A stretch of DNA of 5,778 nucleotides from the NCBI RefSeq assembly GCF_905207935.1, contig NZ_CAJLNI010000115.1, positions 1 to 5,778 of the forward strand, in the 5' to 3' direction. How positions within the stretch are numbered: the stretch's first letter is position 1; each line of letters opens with the position of its first letter. This document shows, piece by piece, positions 1-5,778 of this stretch. Position numbers and translations under genes: made by a program. The notes beneath the pieces are model-generated. The model saw only the letters and a list, made by a program, of their open reading frames with translations, ran no database searches and had not been told where the DNA came from. Source of the DNA: an uncultured Haemophilus sp. (GTDB taxonomy: Bacteria > Pseudomonadota > Gammaproteobacteria > Enterobacterales > Pasteurellaceae).

Positions 1-69
1 ATTTTAATTGCGGTAAAATATTGGTTCTTTTTCTTTTGGATTAAAACAGAAGACGTTGAAAATGGATAA
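1..69 (+). CDS. Possible 3' end of an upstream gene with a hydrophobic C-terminus
   Basis: Frame 1 is open from the first base to a TAA at 67-69 and would encode a 22-residue tail: a strongly hydrophobic, aromatic-rich stretch (ILIAVKYWFFFFWI) followed by a short polar end (KTEDVENG). This resembles a last transmembrane helix plus a cytoplasmic tail. The stop overlaps the next gene's ATG at 62 by eight bases (ATGGATAA), an arrangement common between genes of one operon. I cannot identify the family from so short a tail. Twenty-two open codons can occur by chance, and another frame is also open up to a TAA at 42-44, so this is a tentative call. Confidence 0.35.
   Translation: MLIAVKYWFFFFWIKTEDVENG
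48..52 (+). promoter_or_regulatory. Ribosome binding site that selects the ATG at 62
   Basis: AGAAG lies nine bases before the ATG at 62 but only three before the in-frame TTG at 56. The spacing favours ATG 62 as the start of the lipoprotein gene. It is a modest Shine-Dalgarno match. Confidence 0.45.
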
Positions 70-1624
70 TGCTTTCCTTACTTGGCTTAAAAGTGCGGTC
101 ATTTTCGGTATTGTTTTTGGATTGAGTGGTTGTGATAAATTAAACAGCCAGAAATCGATAAACACAGAAACGGATGAGCAACCAACACAAAGCCAGTCTA
201 TCAAACAAGAGAATACTTCAAAACCGAATCGTACATTACTGACTCGAGCGTTTACTCATCCCCCTTCTTTTGAGCCTTGGTTTGTTCGTTATCCAGAACA
301 AGAGGGCTTATTACGTGATTTGTATGAAGGCTTAACGGCTTATGATCCAGAAGGGAAAATTGTGCCGGGTATCGCAGAAAGTTGGCAAACAAAAGACAAC
401 AAAACCTGGATCTTTACCTTACGTGAAGGGCTTCGTTGGTCAAACGGTGAACTTTTAGTCGCTCAAGATGTGATGCTTTCTTGGCAAGCACTGTCTCAAT
501 CCAATAGTCCATTAAGATCTTATTTGGCTTATCTTAATCTAAAAAATGCGAAAGGCGTTTTAGAAAAAAATAAACCTTTTAAGAGTTTAGGCATTTATGC
601 GGAAAATGACCGCACTTTACGCATTGAGCTTGATAAACCAACACCGTATTTGCCGGAAATGTTGGCGCATATTAGCCTCGTGCCACAATATAGCGATCCT
701 GATTCCCCTGTGACTAATGGGGCTTATATGATCGAAAGTGAAAGTGTGAAAAGCATACACTTAACTAAAAACCCCTATTATTGGCAGAAAAATAATGTGG
801 CTTTTGAGCGTGTAGAATATTTGCCTTTTATCGCCACTAAATTATCTGACTTTGATGTGGTGCTTGATGTACCAGAAGTGCAAGCGGACCTTCAATATTT
901 CCCACAGCTTTGCAGTTATTTTTATGAATTTAATCTCAACGATCCTAAAGTTGCTAAGGTCGATGTACGCAAGGCGATTGCTTCGTTGGTCTCTGTCACC
1001 AATATCGTGAATAATGAAATTCCAGCGGCAATTCCGAGTTCGTATTTTTTACCGAAAGCCATGTTAAATGGACTAGATTCAAGATGGGAACCTGTTGTAG
1101 CCGAGCAGTTATTAGCTCAAAATAAAATTGATGAAAGACATCCATTACATTTAAATGTGCTTTATGATGATGCGCCATTGCATGTGAATATCGCACAGCG
1201 CTTAGTGGGGCAATTGACTCAATCAGATATGTTGCGCGTGGATGCCCAACCAGTCAATTGGCAAACATTACAAATGAAACGGCAAAAAGGTGATTTCCAA
1301 GTCATTCGTTCTGGCTGGTGTGCGGACTTTAATCATCCGATGGCATTTTTGGGCTTGTTCTATTCTAAAAGTCCGGATAACAAAAATGGCTATGCTAATG
1401 CAGAATACGATCAACTTTTTGAGCAAGCATTGAAAAGCTTAAATGAAAAAGAGCGGTCAGAAATTTACTTAAAATTAAGTGAGAAGATCCAACAGGAAAA
1501 CCTTGCTTTACCGCTTTTCCAATACACCACGCCAGTTTATCTTTCTCCAACTATTATGGGGGCGAAGAAAAATCCAGTGGGCGTCATTTACAGTAAGGAT
1601 CTATGGCGAAAAGTTGAAAGCTAA
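62..1624 (+). CDS. OppA-like peptide-binding lipoprotein (solute-binding protein family 5)
   Basis: Probable periplasmic, membrane-anchored oligopeptide-binding protein of 520 residues, close to the roughly 540 of E. coli OppA. Residues 1-24 form a lipoprotein signal ending in lipobox LSGC; Cys24 would be lipidated. Asp25 follows, which in E. coli signals retention in the inner membrane. Residues 25-57 are a polar Ser/Thr/Gln/Asn-rich linker, and the SBP_bac_5 domain follows. Compared with OppA as I remember it, the key residues match: the disulfide pair Cys284/Cys420 (OppA 271/417), Asp422 in GWCADFN (Asp419, binds the peptide amino group), and His374, Arg407 and Arg416 (371, 404, 413, carboxylate contacts). 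This favours peptide binding over sugar, nickel or haem, though ligand class is inferred. No permease or ATPase genes adjoin it, so it probably shares a transporter encoded elsewhere. An in-frame TTG at 56 would add two residues; ATG 62 has the better ribosome site. I recall a stand-alone OppA-like protein of this kind in H. influenzae (HI_0213), from memory only. Confidence 0.9.
   Translation: MDNAFLTWLKSAVIFGIVFGLSGCDKLNSQKSINTETDEQPTQSQSIKQENTSKPNRTLLTRAFTHPPSFEPWFVRYPEQEGLLRDLYEGLTAYDPEGKIVPGIAESWQTKDNKTWIFTLREGLRWSNGELLVAQDVMLSWQALSQSNSPLRSYLAYLNLKNAKGVLEKNKPFKSLGIYAENDRTLRIELDKPTPYLPEMLAHISLVPQYSDPDSPVTNGAYMIESESVKSIHLTKNPYYWQKNNVAFERVEYLPFIATKLSDFDVVLDVPEVQADLQYFPQLCSYFYEFNLNDPKVAKVDVRKAIASLVSVTNIVNNEIPAAIPSSYFLPKAMLNGLDSRWEPVVAEQLLAQNKIDERHPLHLNVLYDDAPLHVNIAQRLVGQLTQSDMLRVDAQPVNWQTLQMKRQKGDFQVIRSGWCADFNHPMAFLGLFYSKSPDNKNGYANAEYDQLFEQALKSLNEKERSEIYLKLSEKIQQENLALPLFQYTTPVYLSPTIMGAKKNPVGVIYSKDLWRKVES
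91..99 (+). other. DNA uptake signal sequence (Hin-type core)
   Basis: Perfect AAGTGCGGT followed by CATTTTCGG, the usual AT-rich continuation. It sits inside the signal peptide of the lipoprotein and encodes part of Lys-Ser-Ala-Val at the start of the hydrophobic core. Such sites bias natural transformation in Haemophilus and relatives. Confidence 0.85.
609..617 (-). other. DNA uptake signal sequence, reverse orientation
   Basis: ACCGCACTT on the + strand is the exact complement of the uptake core AAGTGCGGT. It lies within the peptide-binding domain of the lipoprotein gene, where it encodes part of Asp-Arg-Thr-Leu. Confidence 0.85.
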
Positions 1625-1635
1625 AGCTGATTAAG

Positions 1636-1668
1636 AAAGTTGTTCATAATGTGATGAGCAACTTTTTT
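1636..1668 (+). terminator. Intrinsic terminator of the lipoprotein gene
   Basis: A 12-base-pair stem begins 11 bases after the stop codon: left arm AAAGTTGTTCAT (1636-1647), loop AATGTG, right arm ATGAGCAACTTT (1654-1665), with one G-U pair. The right arm runs into six consecutive T (1663-1668). It separates the lipoprotein unit from the regulator-aas operon. The opposite strand lacks a comparable T run on its exit side, so it probably works in one direction. Confidence 0.88.
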
Positions 1669-1689
1669 ATTAAATCTAATTAAAAGTGT

Positions 1690-1709
1690 AAAGTAACACT
1701 ATTTACTTT
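1690..1709. promoter_or_regulatory. Candidate operator: inverted repeat overlapping the regulator promoter
   Basis: AAAGTAA (1690-1696) and TTACTTT (1703-1709) are exact inverted repeats separated by CACTAT. A second, overlapping dyad AGTGT (1685-1689) / ACACT (1696-1700) shares bases with it. The right arm covers the candidate -35 element, so a bound protein could block or reposition RNA polymerase. The adjacent MerR-type regulator is the natural candidate for autoregulation. Classical MerR operators lie between -35 and -10, which this one does not fit exactly. The region is AT-rich, where short dyads arise by chance. Confidence 0.4.
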
Positions 1710-1729
1710 TTATTTTTATACGATACAAT
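1702..1729 (+). promoter_or_regulatory. Candidate promoter for the regulator-aas operon
   Basis: TACAAT at 1724-1729 is a -10 element with one mismatch to consensus. TTTACT at 1702-1707 is a weak -35 (four of six) at 16 bases spacing. The predicted transcript would start near 1736, leaving a short leader before the start at 1761. It lies downstream of the terminator at 1636-1668, as expected for a new unit. Confidence 0.5.
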
Positions 1730-1746
1730 ACACAACAAATCAACCT

Positions 1747-1753
1747 AGAGGGA
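1747..1753 (+). promoter_or_regulatory. Ribosome binding site of the MerR-type regulator
   Basis: AGAGGGA ends seven bases before the ATG at 1761. The next in-frame ATG (1770) is 16 bases away, so 1761 is the better start. Confidence 0.7.
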
Positions 1754-1760
1754 AATCCTT

Positions 1761-2402
1761 ATGTTAAAAATGAATGATTTGGTTAAGCTTAGTCAGACAC
1801 CAAAATCCACGGTGCTGTACTATGTGAAAGAAGGTTTGTTGCCAGAGCCGGTGAAAGATAAACCGAATTTTCATCTCTATGATGAACATTGTGTGAAGTT
1901 ACTCAGCTTTATTAAATATCTACAAAGTAATTTCAATGCGACGATTTCACAAATTAAAGCACTTTTTGCTCATCCTCATTTTGATTGGAATAATCCTTAT
2001 GAAAGCCTTATTGGATTATTGGATATCATCATGGGGGCTGAAAATGAAATGTTTTCAGTCGAGCAACTCTCTGAAGAGTTTCATCTTTCTGCTAAACAAA
2101 TCGAAGACATGGTAGCGGAAGGATTATTGAATCCTCGTGAAGGCATTTTTACAGCAAAAGAACGTGATATTTTGGCGATCTTGGCTCGTTGTGATGAAGC
2201 CGAAATGGATGTAGTGAAAGCTTATTTAGCTGCAGCAAAAATGTTAGCAGAAAAAGAGGTGAATGTGACTTTAGCGGCATTAGCCAATAGCGAACAAAAA
2301 GATGAAAAATTAAAACACTTATTTGATTTATTGTTGGTGTTAAAACCTTATCTCTTGAATATGAAAACCTTTAATCTTTATCAAGCGGAGAGTGCGAAAT
2401 GA
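1761..2402 (+). CDS. MerR-family transcriptional regulator with a second, degenerate HTH
   Basis: Cytoplasmic DNA-binding protein of 213 residues. Residues 4-70 follow the MerR pattern: a helix-turn-helix ending in STVLYYVKEGLLPEP (compare the family's STIRYYERIGLL), a wing with FHLYDEHCVKLL, and the SQIKAL helix of the family. Residues 100-165 look like a diverged copy. V100-L123 aligns without gaps to M4-L27, with six identities including V.EGLL at both ends of the pair (22-27 and 118-123), but lacks the paired tyrosines. Residues 75-97 form a probable linker helix; 180-213 is helical and Leu-rich with no recognised effector domain. Only two cysteines (44, 144) are present and no metal-binding cluster, so a metal sensor is unlikely. 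Its stop overlaps the start of the large fused aas gene by four bases, which makes regulation of lysophospholipid uptake and re-acylation the simplest inference. The effector is unknown. Family assignment is firm for the N-terminus; the second HTH is my inference. Confidence 0.85.
   Translation: MLKMNDLVKLSQTPKSTVLYYVKEGLLPEPVKDKPNFHLYDEHCVKLLSFIKYLQSNFNATISQIKALFAHPHFDWNNPYESLIGLLDIIMGAENEMFSVEQLSEEFHLSAKQIEDMVAEGLLNPREGIFTAKERDILAILARCDEAEMDVVKAYLAAAKMLAEKEVNVTLAALANSEQKDEKLKHLFDLLLVLKPYLLNMKTFNLYQAESAK
2387..2390 (+). promoter_or_regulatory. Ribosome binding site and ATGA coupling point for the fused aas gene
   Basis: GGAG lies eight bases before the ATG at 2399, inside the last codons of the regulator. 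The ATG overlaps the regulator's TGA (2400-2402), the classical arrangement for translational coupling, and fixes the start of the large gene. Confidence 0.75.
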
Positions 2403-5400
2403 AACTCTTAAAATATGCTGGCTTTATACCTTATTTAGCCATTGCCTTTATTAATGCCAGTGTGGATTTAGCACATAAAATTACCATTCAAAATGTATTA
2501 CTGAAAAGTTTTTCAGGCGAGAGTTTGGTGGTTTTAACGGCATTAATTAATGCGATGATTTTATTGCCGTTTATTTTCTTATTTTCCCCTTCGGCATTTA
2601 TTAACGATAAATTTTCTCGCACCAATGTGATTCGTTATAGCAGTTTAGCGGCTGTGGTGATCAGTGCTGGGATTCTATTGAGTTATATGACGGGAATGTT
2701 TGCTATTTCCTTTGTACTGACATTGATTTTGGCAGCGCAAAGTGCGGTCTATTCTCCAGCCAAATATAGCATTATTAAATCGATTGTGGGCACTGAAAAT
2801 ATCGGTATGGCAAATGGTGTCATTCAAGCGCTCACCATTGTGGCCATTCTATTTAGTTCTTTTGCTTTTTCTTTCTTCTTTGAAGCGCATTATGTGGCAT
2901 CAGATGATCCGAATGAAGTATTACAAAGTGTTTGGGTGATTGGTGTGGCGTTAGTATTGCTGAGTACATTAGAAGCCTATTTTGCTTTTAAAATCCCATT
3001 CTTTAAGCAAGAAGCTGAAAATACAGATGGTCAGTTTGATATGAGAAAATACCTTTCTTTAGGGTATTTAAAAGATAACGTTCGCACATTAAAAGCAGAT
3101 CAAAATATTTGGTTGAGTGTCATTGGATTAAGTCTATTTTGGGGCGTGTCACAAATTATTGTGGCGGCATTCCCTGCGCATTATAAAGCGATGTTCAATG
3201 AAGATAATGCTATTGTCATTCAAGCGATTCTTGCAGTGAGTGGAATAGGGCTTGCGCTTGGTTCATATCTTGCGGGACGCGCTTCTCGTTTACATATTGA
3301 GTTAGGTATTGTTCCGCTTGGTGCGTTGGGTATTTGTGCCTCATTATTCTTCTTAACTCTCGCGCAAAGTGGAGTGGTATTAGCACTTTGTTCTTTCGTC
3401 TTTGGTTTCTCTGGCGGTTTATTAATCGTGCCACTAAATGCGACGATTCAGTATTTCGCACCTGAGAAAATTAGCGGCAAAATCATGGCGGGTAACAACT
3501 TTGTACAAAACGTGTTCATGGTAGTGTTTTTGCTATTAAGCATTGTTTTTGTACAACTTAATGTTTCGACTCAAGGTTTATTCTTCGTGACTTCTGCTAC
3601 ATGTTTTGCTGCAAGTTTATATACCATGTCGAAAGTGCCTCATTTATTTACGCGTTTATTCTTGCTCTTTGCGTTAAAAGCGAATTACCGTTTTCATGTG
3701 GATGGGTTAAAAAATCTTCCACAAAGTGGTGGTGTGTTGTTATTAGGTAACCATATTAGCTGGATTGACTGGTTAGTGTTACAAGCGGCTAGCCCGCGTG
3801 CGATTAAATTTGTGATGTATCGTCCAATTTACAACAAATGGTATCTCACTTGGTTCTTCCGTATTTTCAAAGTCATCCCAATTGGTGGCGGTTCAAGCCG
3901 TGAATCTATTGAAACCATTCGTGAATATTTAGCACGTGGTGAAGTAGTGGCTTTATTCCCAGAAGGCCATATCAGCTATAACGGTCAAATTAATGAGTTC
4001 CAAAAAGGCTTTGAGCACGTATTAAAAGATTTAGAGAATGTGACGACTGTTCCTTTCTATTTACGTGGATTATGGGGCAGCAGCTTCTCTCGTGCGGATT
4101 CTTTCTATAAGAATTTAACTAAACGCCAAGGTAAACGTGAAATTTTAGTGGCATTTGGTAAACCAATTCATGGCTTTATTGATGCGACAGCGATGAAGCA
4201 AAAAGTACTCGAACTTTCTTTCTCCGTATGGGAAAAAGTCATGAGTAAACGTAAACCGCTGATGCATCATTGGTTGAATTCAGCAAAATCGAATTTATTC
4301 AAAGAAGCGACCGTGGATGCACAAGGCACTAAATTGAATAACCTGAAATTTATTGCTGCAGTGCTAATGTTTGTGAAAACCTTGAAAGCTGTTTTAGGGA
4401 ATGAAAAAAATGTCGGTGTGTTATTACCAAGTTCATCAATCGGGGCAATTATTAATATGACCCTAATGGTGATGGGCAAAGTACCGGTAAATTTAAACTA
4501 CACGCTAAGCCCTGAAGTGATGGAAAAAGCGTTGAAAAAAGCCAATATTTCGCAAGTCATTACCTCTGAAAAATTCTTGGATAAGTTGAACGCAAAAGGT
4601 TTTGACTTTAGCCAAGTGGTGGCTGATAAAGCCCTCTTTATGGAAAATTTAGGGAAATCAATCACTAAAGCGAATAAAGTGCGGTCATTTTTAACCGCGT
4701 TTTTGGCGCCACAATGGTGGATTAAATTACGTTACTTTGCAGACGTAAGCTTGGAAGATACTGCAACCATCTTATTCAGTAGTGGTAGTGAAGGTGATCC
4801 AAAAGGCATTGAATTAAGTCATAAAAACTTACTAACAAATATTAAACAGATCGGTGAATTATTAAACTTCCACAAAGATGATGTGATTCTGAATTCCTTA
4901 CCAATTTTCCACTCATTCGGCTTAACAGTGACAACTTTATTGCCATTGTGTGAAGGCATTAAAATGGTGAGTGTGGCGGATCCGACTGATGGGGCGACAG
5001 TAGGAAAAATGTGTGCTCGACATCGGGTGAGTATTTTATTTGGTACTTCAACTTTCTTTAGATTGTATGTACGCAATAAGAAATTCCATCCGTTAATGCT
5101 ACAAAACGTACGTATGGTTATTGCGGGCGCCGAAAAATTGAAAGCAGATGTAAAAGAAGCCTTTAAACTAAAATTTGGCTTGGAAATTTACGAAGGCTAT
5201 GGCGCAACTGAAACAGCACCAGTGGCTAGTGTGAATATGCCTAATTTACTGGATCCGGAAACCTTACAGGAATTTACCTTCAATCAAACCGGTACAGTTG
5301 GTATGCCATTACCGGGCACCATTATTAAAATTGTCGATCCAGAAAGCTTGCAGGAATTACCAGTCGGTGAAGATGGCTTGATCTTGATTGGTGGTGGACA

Positions 5401-5778
5401 AGTCATGAAAGGTTATTTGAATGCACCAGAAAAAACAGCAGAAGTGATTGTTGAAATTGACGGTGTACGTTATTACAAAACCGGCGATAAAGGCCATATC
5501 GATCATAACGGCTTTATTACCATTGTGGATCGCTATTCTCGATTTGCTAAAGTCGGCGGTGAAATGATCAGCCTCGGCAGCGTGGAAGAGAAACTTTCAC
5601 AAGTATTTGATGAAGAAAATCAATTTGTTGCCGTCGCCTTGAGCGATGATAAAAAAGGTGAGAGCATTGTACTTTTAATTAAGTCTGCACTTTCTTTAGA
5701 CGAGATTAATGAACGTATTAAAGGATTAAATGTACCGCCGATTATGCTCCCAAGCCAAGTCTTCTTAGTGGATGAAAT
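2399..5778 (+). CDS. aas: Fused LplT-like transporter / acyltransferase / acyl-ACP synthetase (Aas), 3' end outside window
   Basis: One uninterrupted frame of 1126 codons with no stop before the window end. Residues 1-411 are an MFS transporter with about 12 membrane segments resembling E. coli LplT: an Asp in the first helix (D24), VYSPAKYSI at 117-125, SLFWG at 245-249, IVPLNA at 343-348. Residues about 425-620 are a PlsC-type acyltransferase with the catalytic H452-X4-D457 (NHISWID), FPEGHIS at 520-526 and VPFYLRG at 551-557. Residues about 640-1126 are an AMP-forming acyl-ACP synthetase: ILFSSGSEGDPKG at 791-803, LPIFHSFG at 834-841, YEGYGATETAP at 931-941, TGD at 1028-1030, RFAKVGGEMIS at 1048-1058. 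By comparison with E. coli Aas, roughly 30 residues are missing, including the GSGKPD loop with the catalytic lysine. In E. coli LplT and Aas are separate neighbouring proteins that import and re-acylate lysophosphatidylethanolamine; here one membrane protein would do both. An even number of helices places both enzyme domains in the cytoplasm, as required. Fused forms are known in other bacteria. It is coupled to the upstream regulator. Confidence 0.95.
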   Translation, partial: MKLLKYAGFIPYLAIAFINASVDLAHKITIQNVLLKSFSGESLVVLTALINAMILLPFIFLFSPSAFINDKFSRTNVIRYSSLAAVVISAGILLSYMTGMFAISFVLTLILAAQSAVYSPAKYSIIKSIVGTENIGMANGVIQALTIVAILFSSFAFSFFFEAHYVASDDPNEVLQSVWVIGVALVLLSTLEAYFAFKIPFFKQEAENTDGQFDMRKYLSLGYLKDNVRTLKADQNIWLSVIGLSLFWGVSQIIVAAFPAHYKAMFNEDNAIVIQAILAVSGIGLALGSYLAGRASRLHIELGIVPLGALGICASLFFLTLAQSGVVLALCSFVFGFSGGLLIVPLNATIQYFAPEKISGKIMAGNNFVQNVFMVVFLLLSIVFVQLNVSTQGLFFVTSATCFAASLYTMSKVPHLFTRLFLLFALKANYRFHVDGLKNLPQSGGVLLLGNHISWIDWLVLQAASPRAIKFVMYRPIYNKWYLTWFFRIFKVIPIGGGSSRESIETIREYLARGEVVALFPEGHISYNGQINEFQKGFEHVLKDLENVTTVPFYLRGLWGSSFSRADSFYKNLTKRQGKREILVAFGKPIHGFIDATAMKQKVLELSFSVWEKVMSKRKPLMHHWLNSAKSNLFKEATVDAQGTKLNNLKFIAAVLMFVKTLKAVLGNEKNVGVLLPSSSIGAIINMTLMVMGKVPVNLNYTLSPEVMEKALKKANISQVITSEKFLDKLNAKGFDFSQVVADKALFMENLGKSITKANKVRSFLTAFLAPQWWIKLRYFADVSLEDTATILFSSGSEGDPKGIELSHKNLLTNIKQIGELLNFHKDDVILNSLPIFHSFGLTVTTLLPLCEGIKMVSVADPTDGATVGKMCARHRVSILFGTSTFFRLYVRNKKFHPLMLQNVRMVIAGAEKLKADVKEAFKLKFGLEIYEGYGATETAPVASVNMPNLLDPETLQEFTFNQTGTVGMPLPGTIIKIVDPESLQELPVGEDGLILIGGGQVMKGYLNAPEKTAEVIVEIDGVRYYKTGDKGHIDHNGFITIVDRYSRFAKVGGEMISLGSVEEKLSQVFDEENQFVAVALSDDKKGESIVLLIKSALSLDEINERIKGLNVPPIMLPSQVFLVDE
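2740..2748 (+). other. DNA uptake signal sequence (Hin-type core)
   Basis: Perfect AAGTGCGGT followed by CTATTC, within the transporter part of the fused gene. It encodes part of Gln-Ser-Ala-Val just before the conserved YSPAKY motif, so the site is accommodated in a conserved protein segment. Confidence 0.85.
4677..4685 (+). other. DNA uptake signal sequence (Hin-type core)
   Basis: Perfect AAGTGCGGT followed by CATTTTTAA, the usual AT-rich continuation. It falls in a poorly conserved part of the synthetase domain (around residues 760-762), before the ATP-binding motif. Confidence 0.85.
4681..4704 (+). other. Small hairpin plus T run built on an uptake signal, inside the coding region
   Basis: GCGGT (4681-4685) from the uptake signal pairs with ACCGC (4694-4698) across an eight-base loop, and five T follow at 4700-4704. 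In Haemophilus, converging uptake signals often serve as terminators between genes. Here only half the element is present and it is mid-gene. A five-pair stem is weak, so strong termination is unlikely; partial attenuation or chance are both possible. Confidence 0.25.

Noticed and set aside
6..14. AATTGCGGT as a fifth uptake signal
   Set aside because: It has one mismatch in the core (T for G at position 3).
56..61. TTG at 56 as start of the lipoprotein gene
   Set aside because: It is only three bases after the AGAAG ribosome site and is a rare start codon; ATG at 62 in the same frame has normal spacing and leaves an ordinary signal peptide.
4..204. Minus-strand frame of 66 codons opposite the lipoprotein start
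   Set aside because: It overlaps the signal peptide and linker of a convincing gene and shows no recognisable domain or start context.
996..1196. Minus-strand frame of 66 codons inside the lipoprotein gene
   Set aside because: It lies opposite a well-supported coding region, with no family resemblance.
1449..1457. AAGAGCGGT as an uptake signal
   Set aside because: It has one mismatch at position 4 of the core, so it is a near-match only.
1625..1760. Small RNA or small gene in the gap before the regulator
   Set aside because: Terminator, promoter and ribosome site account for the gap, and I see no open frame with a start and ribosome site.
2742..2939. Plus-strand frame of 65 codons inside the transporter part of aas
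   Set aside because: It is an out-of-frame shadow of the conserved transporter sequence and starts inside an uptake signal.
3216..3461. Minus-strand frame of 81 codons, basic protein
   Set aside because: Its Arg/His-rich composition is what the complement of membrane-helix codons gives; the + strand has clear LplT motifs here.
3780..3789. ACAAGCGGC as an Actinobacillus-type uptake signal
   Set aside because: It has one mismatch to ACAAGCGGT and is isolated; the perfect sites in the window are all of the Haemophilus type.
4267..5076. Minus-strand frames at 4267-4479 and 4819-5076
   Set aside because: Both are opposite conserved synthetase sequence, including SHKN and LPIFHSFG, and show no independent signal.

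Overview
The window looks like chromosomal DNA of a Pasteurellaceae bacterium, most likely Haemophilus or a close relative. It is AT-rich and contains four perfect copies of the 9-base core of the Haemophilus-type DNA uptake signal (AAGTGCGGT or its complement), about the density expected in such genomes. The species cannot be fixed from the sequence alone.

Layout, all genes on the + strand. (1) Bases 1-69 may hold the last 22 codons of an upstream gene whose stop overlaps the next start. (2) Bases 62-1624 encode a lipoprotein of the OppA family of oligopeptide-binding proteins. The residues that hold the peptide in OppA are all present, but no permease or ATPase genes are in view. A strong intrinsic terminator (1636-1668) closes this unit. 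(3) A 136-base gap carries that terminator, then a candidate promoter and inverted repeats that could be an operator. (4) Bases 1761-2402 encode a MerR-type regulator, unusual in appearing to carry a second, degenerate MerR-like helix-turn-helix. (5) Overlapping it by four bases (ATGA) is a very large reading frame, open from 2399 to the window end (1126 codons, no stop seen). It fuses three activities: an LplT-like lysophospholipid transporter, a PlsC-like acyltransferase and an Aas-type acyl-ACP synthetase.

The last two genes are almost certainly co-transcribed and translationally coupled. In E. coli, LplT flips lysophospholipid (mainly 2-acyl-glycerophosphoethanolamine) inward across the inner membrane and Aas re-acylates it with an activated fatty acid. 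Here one polypeptide would do import, fatty-acid activation and acyl transfer, and the adjoining regulator is the obvious candidate to control it. The peptide-binding lipoprotein is a separate transcription unit with no evident functional link.

I see no mobile elements, CRISPR arrays, tRNAs or rRNAs, and no gene-free stretch over 300 bases. The most interesting content is the coupled pair of tandem-HTH regulator and three-domain lysophospholipid repair enzyme. The fusion architecture is already known in other bacteria. The duplicated-HTH regulator and its pairing with this enzyme are the parts I do not recognise.
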